Source: Glandiceps talaboti (taxonomy: Eukaryota > Hemichordata > Enteropneusta > Spengelidae). Taken from it: a DNA stretch of 64,000 nucleotides. A program made the translations under genes and the position numbers. Location of the stretch: contig NC_135553.1 in assembly GCF_964340395.1 (NCBI RefSeq), forward strand, positions 4,332,001-4,396,000, given 5' to 3'. Below are positions 53,127 to 64,000 of this stretch, one piece after another. Below the pieces are notes generated by a model. That model was given only the letters and a program-made list of their open reading frames with translations. It searched no databases and was not told where the DNA came from. Each line of letters starts with the position of its first letter. Positions within the stretch are counted from its first letter, which is position 1.

Positions 53127-54762
53127 TGGTTGTCATACCTCATGTTCATTTATTTCATGATGAGCAATGGGCAGAATCTGCAAGGTAAAATAATACAAAT
53201 AGTAAATCTAACATCATTTTCTACCCAACTGTAATAAACCACTAAAAGATTGGCTAATTGCTGTGATATGTTTTGGTGAGAGTCAGATTAATGTATGGGA
53301 AGAGTCACCGTGACTACAGTATCTTCCCCTGTAATCCTGATTACATACACTTTAAAGTTAAAAGAGTGATCTGATTTTTTTTTTTACTCCAAATTGCCAT
53401 TTTGTTTCTCCTTTTGTCTTATATAGTCATCATTGACATGTACATATTGACTTTCAAACTGGCAATAAAGTGAAATGAATGAATGAATGACTGGCATATT
53501 ATAACATAGCTGCAATAATTGTAGCGTCTTGTTGCAGTTTTGAGGGTTTTTTCGTCTGTTTTGGGGACTTTTTAAGTTTTAGTGTTTAACCTAACAGTGC
53601 GGGTTAAACACTAAAACTTAAAAAGTCACCAAAACAGACGAAAAACTGCAACAAGACGCTACAATTATTGCAGCTAATTATAACATATTAGGTAATGGTG
53701 AAGATAAATATACTTCATATCAAACAACAAGAACCTGTATATAACGTATTTCAAATATTTTTATTTCATTTTGTTTTTATTTTAAGTATGCTGTGACTGT
53801 CATCACTGTTCCTGCCACTGCCATTGGTGAGATTCTAGTCACTCCCCCCCCACCACACACACACACCCACCCACCCCCCCCCCCCCACACACACACAGTC
53901 ACTAGGCAGTGGTTTACCAACTATGTTCAGTATGACAGTTATGCCAACAATGTTTGGCGTTACACAACATGTCAGGCATTTTCAAGTCATATGACTGTGT
54001 GTCACCAGTCTCTCACAATCACATGATCTGTGCATTATTCATTAATGTGATTGTAAATATTTTGGTGACTGCTATCATGCACAGAGAAGCTACTGGAGAT
54101 CTGTATTTACAGTACCGGGATGAGTGTATCAATTATCCAACAAATTTAGTTCATTAATTTTATAGTGTTTAGCTTCAACATAGACAGTTTAACATTTGAG
54201 ACCCTTCCCTCTCCTGAAAGTGCCGTGGAGGGCTCCCTACTGTCGCCGCCAAGACCCTACAGTAACACACAACTCACTGATATTTAGTGAAAGAAATGCT
54301 TTCGTTCACACCTGTACTATAGAATTTGTTCACCAGTCTGGTGTCACAGTTCTGGGTTGATCACATGGCATCTCCATATGTATGTCCTGTTTTACTTTCA
54401 CTATTAAAGTTCACATGTCTGCGTTGTCATACAGTCTTAAATCTACAAAGAATAGCTTATCAATATCTTGAAGCTTGTCAGCGATGTTTATCCTTATGTT
54501 GAATGTTCATTTATCAAATCTGATTGGGCATATGTATGTTCAATAATTATAGAACTTAGAAGTTATAACTCACCATGACCGTGGCAATGATGGAGAATAT
54601 AGCATCACTGTATGCCTGGAGTCTTGATGATCCAGTCAGTGAGTGGTTACTGTCTTGTCTAGCAAACTGGACGCTATCTGGCGGAATGGTCCTAATGTCG
54701 TCTGCTTCATGCTCAACCTCATGATCACTCACATGTTCCTCGTCGATGCTCATGCTCGCCAT
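44472..54762 (-). CDS. TMEM175: Endosomal/lysosomal potassium (proton) channel TMEM175 (sixteen exons)
   Basis: TMEM175 proteins form K+/H+ channels of late endosomes and lysosomes, with two repeats of six membrane segments per chain. Minus-strand exons are 54762-54574, 53177-53139, 52856-52762, 50744-50693, 50562-50527, 50369-50286, 49839-49765, 49336-49244, 48800-48716, 48581-48443, 47742-47592, 46807-46763, 46211-46045, 45785-45699, 45232-45172 and 44591-44472. Phases join throughout to 505 residues, against about 504 in human. Repeat I begins RLQAYSDAIFSIIATVM (residues 47-63), followed by ILPIAHHE from a 39-nt microexon. Repeat II begins RVEAFSDGVFAIVATL (275 on), followed by DICEDN. Other matches are RTDDVIVILNL, TFLPFS and FIGGAPLAFKLTSMFA. 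The signature FSD is intact in repeat II but reads YSD in repeat I. The last exon was read through to a TGA at 44472-44474. A GGTAGG donor-like site within it leaves the final ~20 residues uncertain. Confidence 0.93.
47785..48060. repeat. TG-rich degenerate array, TMEM175 intron 10
   Basis: Mixed TGTG, TCTG, TATG and CATG units with no constant period; an old, decayed microsatellite in a TMEM175 intron. Confidence 0.88.
50745..52761 (-). other. TMEM175 intron 3, 2.0 kb
   Basis: AT-rich sequence with one partial family A repeat; nothing else recognised. Confidence 0.75.
51721..51800 (+). repeat. Dispersed repeat family A, copy 3 (partial)
   Basis: Matches the first and last blocks of the 33905 copy but lacks the AGCTCTGCCAAACA centre. 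Lies in TMEM175 intron 3. Confidence 0.5.
53049..53125. repeat. (CAGA)n beside TMEM175 microexon 2
   Basis: About 19 CAGA units. On the TMEM175 strand this is a TCTG run starting about 13 nt after the donor of the 39-nt exon 2. Confidence 0.95.
53508..53676. mobile_element. Foldback (long inverted-repeat) element in TMEM175 intron 1
   Basis: The left arm starts AGCTGCAATAATTGTAGCGT and the right arm ends ACGCTACAATTATTGCAGCT. The arms pair over about 70 bp around a loop of roughly 10 nt (near TAACAGTGCG, 53592-53601). The left arm has an extra ~10 nt (TGAGGGTTTT) that the right arm lacks. The transcript could form a long hairpin. No clear target duplication was found. Confidence 0.8.
53847..53897. 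repeat. C-rich/CA low-complexity tract, TMEM175 intron 1
   Basis: Runs of C mixed with CA and CCCA units, including 14 consecutive C. Confidence 0.9.
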
Positions 54763-55142
54763 CTTTCACGACGGACAGTCTTCCTAAATCTAGGTCATCT
54801 GTCAAGGGTCACATGTAAAACAGTCATCGAAAGAATAGCGCCACCAGTGACTGTGGTTTTATACATCCATCGAGATCGATATTGTGACGGCACAACAAAG
54901 TCTCCCGAGACAAAGTGGTCGTCTTGCCAACGCTTGACTCTATTGATGGAGCTATTTGATGCGTGACGCACGTTAACGTTAACGTTGGATACCTTAGTGG
55001 TCGCGTACATGTGAGTTGTCCAGTACTGCGGTCCAGTGCACTGTCAACTGTTCATTTTCATGGAGGCATCGCGGTTACTTGGTTCAGTGATTGTAAAAAT
55101 TGGATCGTAGGCCTAGGCTAATGAACCCTTTGAGTCAGAAGT
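54763..55142. promoter_or_regulatory. Bidirectional promoter region between TMEM175 and the ankyrin gene
   Basis: The two start codons lie 380 bp apart in divergent orientation. On the minus strand the TMEM175 start codon is embedded in AAAGATGGCGAGC, a good match to the YY1 element AAGATGGCGGC. A 16-bp perfect palindrome built of overlapping GTTAAC (54970-54985) lies between the genes. No TATA box is evident. Confidence 0.6.
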
Positions 55143-58100
55143 ATGGGATGTGCTGGTTCAAAATCTACAAGTCGAGTTGCTAGCACGAACAGAGTTGCCC
55201 CTTCCCCTGTACAGGACCAACTTGGACAGAGGGGTAGTGGTCGTGCATCGACAGGTATGTCACATCAACATTCAAACCCTCATCATCATAATTTTCAAGT
55301 GTTTGAATACCAATTTAATAGCATTTTTTCCGTGTTGTGTCTGGTAAAGTTTGACTTGAATACAAGAATTGTGTTATTTTGCAAGTGTTGTCATGTACTC
55401 GTCGAAACAAGGCAATACCTAGAAAAGAAGTGGTCTCACTCTTGGTCAATATCTAAATACATTAATTGATACATTATTCACTAAGCCTAAATATTAAACG
55501 GTACGGTGTACACTGTTCATCCATGATGCAAAGCGACCTGATGCACAGTCCCCTGAAATAATACTAGCAATAAATCAAAAGCACACAGCTTGTTGATTTT
55601 CGAAAGTGTTTTTTTCCTACATAGAAGCCGATATGAAAGCTGTCGCCACGTTCGAATCACATCCTTTGGTTCCGTGCACTTTTGCTTCAATTCTGTCCCG
55701 ATCATATTCCTGCTTGCATATGGAATAAGAAGAATCGTACCTTGCTTCTCCGAAACGCGTGCGCCGTCTGCAAGCAACACAGCGTGCGCGTAGGCCTGCA
55801 GGTATCTTATATCCGAATCTGTTAGGTGTATGTAAAAAAAACTATTAATGACAATAGGTATTGTACTAACAGCAACCTTTCATTTAGGGAACAGTTCTCT
55901 TCACAGCAAAATATTTCAATACAAGTGACAAATTGACCATATCCTGATCATGCCGCTATCGATTGTCGACGCGAAATAGAAGTTAGGTTGTCGTATTTTT
56001 CAGCTCCATAGTTTCGGAGACGTCGACGTTCACAAAATTAAAGCACCACATGTATGATTGACAAAAAGTAAACATTTCAGTGCATTTAAACCTATTTCAG
56101 CGAAGCATGGACGATACCCATCAATTTATTGCATAACATATAATAATAATCATGTTTATTATTTCACTAAAATTGTACAGCTAGAATTTAGAAGAGGTAA
56201 CATGAGTTACAAATTCCTTGTTAAATTACATCCTTCTGCCGCGGAATTCGATTTAGAATTCGATGTGAGTCATGTAATTAAATCTATCTGGAAATATTTA
56301 TAGCCTCTGGGAAAACACGATTGATACCAGTTGCGAGATTTGAAAAAAAAAATTAGTTTCAATTTCCCGGTGTCGTGTAGTGAGATAGTATACCGGCTTT
56401 TTCATGCTTGAACAACATCTATTTGTAATGCTCTTCGATGACTCTATGCGGAAGAAATACCAACCCTGTGACGTAAACATAAACCTCTATTTAGGACAGA
56501 AACATTTTACGTTCATACATGCATCGCTGACCATTGTGGGTTTCACAGAACAGTGTCCGTACATATTACTATATCACGCCCGCCATGGAGAACACAGGTA
56601 AACAGTTTGAGATTTTTTACGCTTTATATTTCAACTTTACGCACTTGCTCACATCATGTAGTGATAAAATTGTTATAAGGCCAAGAAAATAGCGAACCCA
56701 GTGTATCGAATGCATACCAAACTCGGTGACGCCGTTTGTAATCATTGTAATACATGTAATGGACGGACAATAGGTGATAGACGTGGCCGTTTGGGACAAT
56801 ACCACCTCGAGTCATCAAATATCGACCCCTTTTGCTAATGTATCGATTGGATCACATTGTATTTTATTGATCAAGGTAGGCTTACTCTGTACTGCTTTTG
56901 TCTGTGAGTACCCCATTGATACACATACAGTGTTCTGCCACCCAACCAAAATGTTGACCTTGGTGTCAACGTTAACTTCTCAGTGTTGGGATCAGCTGAG
57001 AATTACACATGTAACATCGTTCACTACCGAACAAAGACCGTATTTTACGTAACCATGGGTGTAGGCCATGCAACGTAACCTTGTCTTTATTGTGTGCCTG
57101 CAGCTCTCCAGAGAGCCAGTAGCCTAAAGTGTTGTTTATTGAAGTCATGTGATACATGTCGTCACCGCCCCAAGTATACGACAGAAGGTTCTTGTTTGTT
57201 TATTAGGGTCACGATAGGCTGACCCCATATAGTTGCTGTCACCCTTCATTTGTATATCAGTATATGAAACCTTTTACAGGATATACCTAATTATATCCTG
57301 AACGGAAAACAATCATCTTCAGCTATTATTGATATGCTACTGTTTTCATTCGTGTGTTTTTTAATTGAAAAATTCCAACGTGAAGTATGTTTGTCAGTCC
57401 ATGCTTTACGTATGCCAACTTTACCACAATACAATACAGCTAGCATAACCACAATCAATAGAACGAATGACTGGTTACGTATTGTGCTAATGTACAATGT
57501 ATTCATGCCCGGTATTTTCCGACTAAACTGATCACAAAATAAACAAACACATGATTGTAAACCATTCAAGAGTTGCTAGGTTACGAGTGGGTTATCAATT
57601 TCACGACGTAAACAGAAAAGTGAGTTAACGTATTTGCCAGTACATTGCATGTGTACTAGTTTAGTATTTGCTGTATCGTATTCTCTTACTGTATAGCACG
57701 GTACTTGGTAGTGAATTCACTATATGTAATTGTATATACATGTATCATGAACTGTTGTTACGTGAGTGTTTGTGGTTTGATCAAAAGACTCTACACTGTA
57801 TAGGGTCTAGTATTTCACGCCTACCTCACACAGTCTGCATGGCCATGGGTGCCGGTAGACTTCGGTATCAGATAATGACTTAAAATAACAAAAATTTCCT
57901 TTAGGTGACATGATACATGTAGAGGTACATTTTTGAGACTGTGCGTGCTATATAGAGAAGTATGCGCATTGTTATTTAAAAATTTGTTTTAAAAAAAGTA
58001 AATGAAAATAAATAAAATAAATAAATAAATATATCAATGAGATATCTATGAAAAAGATGGATCTACAACCAGGCATAGACACCCCCCTTGCAAGAAATAC

Positions 58101-61100
58101 TTAATAAAATTATTGAAATGAGAGCAATTTGATGCATATTTCTAAAAGTTACACTCAGTAAATGCATCACTTCTCTACCATCGAGGAGTCCACTCATCTC
58201 CACAGTGTATCTGACGACTCGTTTGTCATGCAGAGCGTTCCTATGGTAACAGACATCAGTGTTTAAACTTTTCATTTACGAAATGTACACACTCTAGATT
58301 ATAACTTAAACCAACAATGAGACATGGGACTGAGTACCACCACTAACGGATTAGTATACCACTGAGTTATGCCCATTAATTAATAATTGGTGAATTCGTC
58401 GTACTCGGTGATCCAACTGAGTGAATTATAAAATTGATTGGAAATATGTAAATTATATAAATTAACCGGGGCACTGTAAATGGCAAGACTAACATATAAC
58501 CCTGATATGTTAAAATGTGAATTTTGTATTGAGCAATGACCATTTATGAACAATATTGGATTAATATGGTAAAATCGGAAATAGCAAAAAGAGAGTAACA
58601 AAACATATCATAATTGTATCACACCCGTCAAGTATCTTGATATAGTGTATTTGCTGTAACCATTGGTTGCATTGGCATTATTCAATGTGGTGTCAGTAAT
58701 GTTTGATATTCGATTCAAAGTGACATGAAGGGGGTATACAAAGGGCGTGTGAAACTCGGCGGTTGTACTGGGGAGTTGGTTGGCAAATAACTCGATGTAA
58801 GATAGAGTGGAATTTACTAATGAAACCATTTATACTATTGTAACGAATTTTCATGGCATTGTCTTTGAATTAGACATAAATATATTTGTATGATATTTTG
58901 GTATCTTAGCAACGTAAACGTCATGGATTGTACAAAGTGATCACTAGATATTGACAGTCCGTATTTAACACGAACCTTATACATAGCATTGACTTATTAT
59001 TGAGCTATATTTAAAACAACTTATCACGTGATAATGTGATAGTAGATAACAAATGTGTTCACACACTTTTTGTACACTGTCATAAATACAAAAAAAATGC
59101 AAAGTGTACCTTTTTTTATCTCGATGACTAATGCAGCCGTATCATTATTTGTTACTCATTTATTTTATATTTAAAAAAAACTGAAGTTTTGACATGTTGT
59201 CAGTGATTGTACATGTACTCAGGCCAATCAAAAAATTATCCACGTATAGCATTTTGATATAAAGATTGTGGATGTCGAAAACTCGTCAAAGACTAGAAAA
59301 CGTTCAATGTCTTTTTTCCATATGCCAGGCTCATGTCACAATATTATGCACTCCTAGCCTATCTTTTCTGAAATGGACATTTTGAGATAATACCAACAAA
59401 TTCATGATCAAATTTCAAGAAATCATATTTGATCCAAATGATTAATAAATTTTGAATCTTTCTTCGCAGGTCCGGTTGGTGGCGCTGTTCAACAAGCATG
59501 GGCTCCGAATCAACAATATCCATTCCCGCAACAATCAAGTGCGACAGGGGGCTATCCAAATAACGACCCGTTTTTAAATCAAAGCCGGCCTCCCAATCCA
59601 CCATCGCAATACCAACCGTATGACCAACCACCTCCATACCCTGGGTACCAGGTAGAGCCGGCAAAGCCCCACATGTTAGTCGTACGTGATAAAGTTAAAG
59701 AAGCAACGAAACCCGAACAACGGCCACCGAGTGTGTTTGAATTTAAATTTGACAGAATCATATCGTTCAAAGTTTTAAATGGAGAAAGAGAATCATATGA
59801 AGTCAATGTAACACATCAAACTACACTGATTGAATGTCGCAAAGAACTTTCGTGGAAAGTAGAAGGGGAGTTTGTCTTTGTCAGGAAAATGGGGCCCTGG
59901 AAGTTCAAGTTCATTTCGAGAAGTACGGAATCGGACATAAACGTCTACAGTCGATTGCTTCCTAAACTTCCCCTCGGAGAACCTCGCAAACCGTTCCAAT
60001 TCAGCGATGTCAATTACTTTAGGATTGAGACGAAACCAGATGAATATATTGGTATAATGGGCATTGTGTTCATAGTCAAGATACCGGAGGGACGATCCGC
60101 CCGGGAAGTGATTGATGAAGTTGAGAAAGAAAACGACGAAAAAGAGACAGAAGATGATGATGTCATTGAGGATGAAAATGAAGATACAGGAGACAAAAGA
60201 GAAGATGAAGTTACAGGCGAGGTCAAGGAAGAACGTGTTTATTTTGAGTTTATTCCCAATTGCACGCCAATCTTCAACACGTTACACAGTAATCACCGAG
60301 GTAATTGTATGCGATTACTAATAGGAATATTTTTATGACGGATGATTTTAATACATTTTGGTTTTGACATCAAATTATTGTTCGTATGCTATTCTAAGTC
60401 ACGAATAAAATTCCCCTTTCACAGTCGTCATTCCCTAGACTGACATTCATTAATTGTTAATCACATAGAATAATTTCCTACCGTTTTCCAGTTCCTTTAT
60501 GAATTTACGTCACTGTACTCTTCGACATGTTCGTTTTTCAATTCTTAGATTCATTTTCTTCACATACATTGGTAATTTTGTTTGCTTTATAAATAATTTA
60601 CTTGTTTCATTCACTTGTTCATATATCCTAGCTTGTATTTTCTAGATTCTATTTTATCATTTTTTTTATCTTAAGCCCATTTCTGACGCCCTCCCCATTT
60701 TATTTGTTTCCTATACAGATAAAGTTACTGGTCTAAATATGGCAGCTGCCTATGGACAAATAGATGAATTTACAGAAACTCTTCACGCTATAAACATGTC
60801 AAATGAAGATGATATCGAAAAGTCTCTAAGCGACACTCGGGACGCTACTCCCCTTCACTATGCTGCTTCAAACGGAAAGATTGACATTGTCATGGAAACC
60901 ACCAAAATGATATCTGAGTGGAAAGTGATGAGTATTATAGATAACGCCGATACCAATCAGAAGACCGCCCTCTACCGATCAATTGAATGGAACAAATATG
61001 ACATTGTGTCCTATTTAATAGCGCAGGGTGCGGACTATGACAAAAACAAGATTGATCTCTATGGAAACACCCATGTTAAGTTGTTGAGACACATTCCATT

Positions 61101-64000
61101 ACATATTTGGGAGAAGTATTTTCTTGATGTCAAAGTCTCATCTCCGGTAGCTAGACATTTTGCTTTCCTTTCCGCAATGGCTGGTAATGGTGTTGTCATG
61201 CAGAAGATGCTTGAATATATTGACGACGTCAATGCAAACAGAAACTTTCTGCGTCGAAATCTGCTGCATGAGGCAGCCGAAAACAATCACTCTGACATTG
61301 CTATGACACTGATTGAGGAGGGCGCCACCAATGAAAAGGAAGACCGATGTGGCTGCTCTGCCATCGTAATAGCGAGTAGAAGAGGAAATGCTAAAGTAGT
61401 TGAAGCATTATTGACTCTCGAAATCAAACCAGAGCAATTAATTAAAGCCCTGAAAGTTGCTGCAGAAAGAAAAAGAGTACATACGATGGCAACCCTGTTG
61501 AAAGACCCCAGAACAACTTTAGATAGAATAACTCGTACATATATTATCGCTGTTCTTGAGAAAGAAAAATGTAAAAAGGAAGATGTTAGAGAAATACTCA
61601 AAGCGTGTAAAGACAGAGTGATATGTCAGCGATTTCTGGCGTATTCGATGCTTGAAGATGATCTTGAACTTTTGGAAGCACTGGCGTCAAATGGGGCAGA
61701 TGTGTCAATTCCTGATTTCATGGGAAGAACGGCTTTGCATGAAGCATCCCAACTTGGCCGGGCTACAATGTGTGATTTCCTGCTTAACCAGGAAGGTACA
61801 GATCCCAATGCAGCAGACTTTCGAGGTGCAACACCACTTCATTATGCATGTCAATCTGGGCAAAAGGACGTGGTAGCGACAATGCTTCAGAGAGACGATA
61901 TTCAACCTGATGCTAGAGATCATGCTGGCAGAACACCAATCTTGACTGCATTGCACTATAGACATGTGGAGTTGGCAAAATGGATGGCACTTGAGTACGG
62001 TGATCGTGTTGGTTTAAATCTGGCAGATGTCATTGGTACAACTCCACTGCATCATGCTGTTCACATGTCAGGAGGAGATGCTGTGGATTTCATCAAAACT
62101 ATATGGAGCCATACTGGAGAGGGAAACATAATTGGTGAGCCTCCTAGAAGGGAGACAGCATCTCAACCTCTCAAAGAGTTCAATCAGCAAGATGAACTTT
62201 GGAACGCTCATCTACCATCTGTACCAAAAAGAAAGAAACACAAACAACCAGTGGAAGTTCGTAAAGCATTTATGGGAAGGATGTGGTCAAAGGTAGATGC
62301 CGACCTAGGGTTCACTCCAATCCATGCATCAATCGTTGCTTCAAATGAAGAAGTCTGCAGAACATTGTGTTCATCACCAGAGAAACTAACTATGAAGGAT
62401 TCAGCTGGAAGAACACCACTTGAACTAGCCATTGATACCAAAAATCTTGCCATGGTCAAGTGTTTGATCGACATCCACGAAATATTAGGTAATGTATATG
62501 TTATGTTAGATTCTGTGTGTGTTAAAACTATTGACTTTCTCACAGGTTTGTGCATTTTGCTTTCTTTGTGAAGTATAATTGTTCCATATGCCAAAACAAT
62601 GTGATGTTCGCGTTTTCAAAGATTGGAATGAAGAATGTCATTGTTTCTTTTATGAAAAGATAAAAGAGACTATTATTATTCTACACTAGGATGCATACAT
62701 ATAGCTATTATCACATTGACTTTATTATTCTATCTTGTTTTGATAGGTCAAACTTTACCTGAATTGTCAGAATATCGCAAGTTGCGTATGGAGTACATAT
62801 TGTCATCAAAGTAAGTGGTTTAAGGGATTCCATGCACACAATGATGTTGATAGCAGCTGTTTCATCTATTTGGCAGACTGCCTACTGAAACCACCAACAG
62901 TATTCAGCAAAACCCCATCATATTTGTTAACCCATCTGATGTAAATAAAATATTCTTGGTTCAGTCCCATGATGATTAAATGAGATGTGCATTGTTGAAC
63001 AAAATCTGTATACTGTAGTTGTATTAGCTAAATTTTGTACAGACGAATTGTATAATAAGTTGTGTTTAGAGTGACTCACTTTACTAACATTGTTACTTTT
63101 AAAATTCTAGCATATTCTTAAAAATAACATAACATTTTAATTCTAGATGCTCAGTATATACCAAAATATACTACCTTGTTGCTACATTTTTATGATGTGC
63201 TCATTCGATTTTCAATTATCCTGACTTTTCAGACCAGACTATGTATATGACGATCCATATGATGGGCCAGCCATATATCGTGCTTGTTCAAGAGGAGATA
63301 TGGTAGCAGTCAAGGACATTCTTGACTTAGGGACAACTCCAAATGTTTTATTTATGGATCATCAGTCACAGAAGACAATGATTGTCCATCAGTGGCTACT
63401 GCAGAGGTACGTAGATCAGGATCTATATACAGGAAATGTTGTTTTGTTTAGAAATCCAATTTTCTTTTATATTTACCATATAAATTACGTGTGTTAGATA
63501 TTAAACATGTGTAAAAGAAAGTAGTTTAGGTATTTTAGGTAAATCCTATCACAGGTGTTTATATGCCATTGTTATCAAGTAATATATGCCATGATACGAT
63601 ACATCTGTTACATCCCTTCAGCGATTATGGATGCCGAAAATCCATAATGTTGCATTTAAATTTGATGCAACATGTTTATTCACTTTAATTCCTTGTTGAC
63701 AAAGATCTAGTTCAAAATAAGACAGTCTTTATGACCAAGACGTTTTCACATTTGAAGAATCTCATTGTTTTTTTCTGTTTTCAGAACGCCACTTCTCATT
63801 GCAATTCGAATGAGGCATGAGGATGTAGCCATCGCTATATTCAATCACTACATCCAAAAACAGCTGTCACCAGTACCAGATACAGGTGAAGACATTTCTC
63901 AACTCGTCCTCAAAGCAGCATCTCAAGAATTATGGAAACTGGTAGATGTCATTACTAAATCTAAGCCTTATGAGGAACTATCTCTTGCAGAAAAGCTGAC
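55143..64000 (+). CDS. Large ankyrin-repeat protein with lipidation-type N terminus (partial, runs off window)
   Basis: I do not recognise the family. Exons are 55143-55254, 59470-60300, 60719-62488, 62747-62810, 63233-63406 and 63785 to beyond 64000. Phases are consistent, giving 1055 residues so far without a stop. The protein starts MGCAGSKS: Gly2 with Ser6 fits N-myristoylation, and Cys3 could be palmitoylated. Residues ~39-105 are rich in Pro, Gln and Tyr. Residues ~115-245 look beta-strand rich (FEFKFDRIISFKV, GEFVFVRKMGPWKFKF) and match nothing I know. Residues ~252-292 are very acidic. From ~322 onward there are ankyrin repeats, the clearest being ATPLHYAASNGKIDIV, NLLHEAAENNHSDIA, RTALHEASQLGRATM, ATPLHYACQSGQKDVV, TTPLHHAV and RTPLELAIDTKNLAMV. 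A lysine-rich linker follows the TTPLHHAV repeat. More degenerate repeats follow in exons 5-6. Linking exon 1 to the rest across a 4.2-kb intron is inferred from matching phase and is the weakest step. A membrane-bound scaffold or a channel with a C-terminal pore beyond the window are both possible. Confidence 0.8.
55255..59469 (+). other. Ankyrin gene intron 1, 4.2 kb
   Basis: Only a short (AAAT)n tract (58003-58030) stands out. Open frames on both strands are short and unrecognised. Unlike the rest of the window it has no long microsatellite. Confidence 0.7.

Noticed and set aside
54643-54966. 107-residue plus-strand frame opposite TMEM175 exon 1
   Set aside because: It is an antisense shadow of a real conserved exon with no homology of its own.

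Overview
This window is animal nuclear DNA, almost certainly from a marine or aquatic invertebrate. It carries spliced genes with GT-AG introns, long AT-rich introns and very dense microsatellites. It also holds tRNA-headed SINEs, short inverted-repeat transposons and four genes, three of which have clear vertebrate orthologs of nearly identical length. I cannot name the species; an invertebrate deuterostome or a lophotrochozoan are both possible. I found no bacterial, viral or CRISPR content, and no long transposon ORF.

Layout. Positions 1-12706 hold no gene I can support: they contain arrays of TA, TCTG/TC, GA/GACA/GGAC/GATA and CACAAA repeats, a 222-bp inverted-repeat transposon with a 9-bp target duplication (8983-9204), a SINE (9856-10079) and a 28-bp tandem repeat. 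POLR3H (RNA polymerase III subunit RPC8) runs on the minus strand from 34832 to 12707. Its five exons were rebuilt here with consistent phases to 204 codons. The last exon encodes only 17 residues and lies beyond a 16.2-kb intron that contains a second SINE, several CA/CATA arrays and a 2.2-kb, 35-bp minisatellite.

JMJD8 (ER-resident JmjC-fold protein) starts 482 bp away in the opposite direction, on the plus strand, with nine exons between 35315 and 42040 (277 codons). The 3' end of its exon 4, including the splice donor, has been amplified into 20 copies of a 57-bp tandem repeat. This is the most unusual structure in the window. TMEM175 (endolysosomal potassium/proton channel) is convergent to JMJD8 on the minus strand, 54762 to 44472, in sixteen exons (505 codons). 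A 252-bp hAT-like element lies just past its stop codon and a foldback element lies in its first intron.

A fourth gene starts head-to-head with TMEM175 at 55143 on the plus strand and runs off the window. It encodes a large ankyrin-repeat protein with an MGCxxS (myristoyl/palmitoyl-type) N terminus, a Pro/Gln/Tyr-rich linker, an unrecognised beta-rich domain, an acidic stretch and then a long ankyrin solenoid. I do not recognise its family, and it is the best candidate for undescribed biology here.

The genes form two divergent pairs (POLR3H/JMJD8 and TMEM175/ankyrin gene) joined tail to tail. Nothing suggests the four proteins share a pathway. Pol III transcription, ER protein handling and lysosomal ion transport are separate housekeeping functions, so the grouping probably reflects shared promoters rather than a functional cluster.
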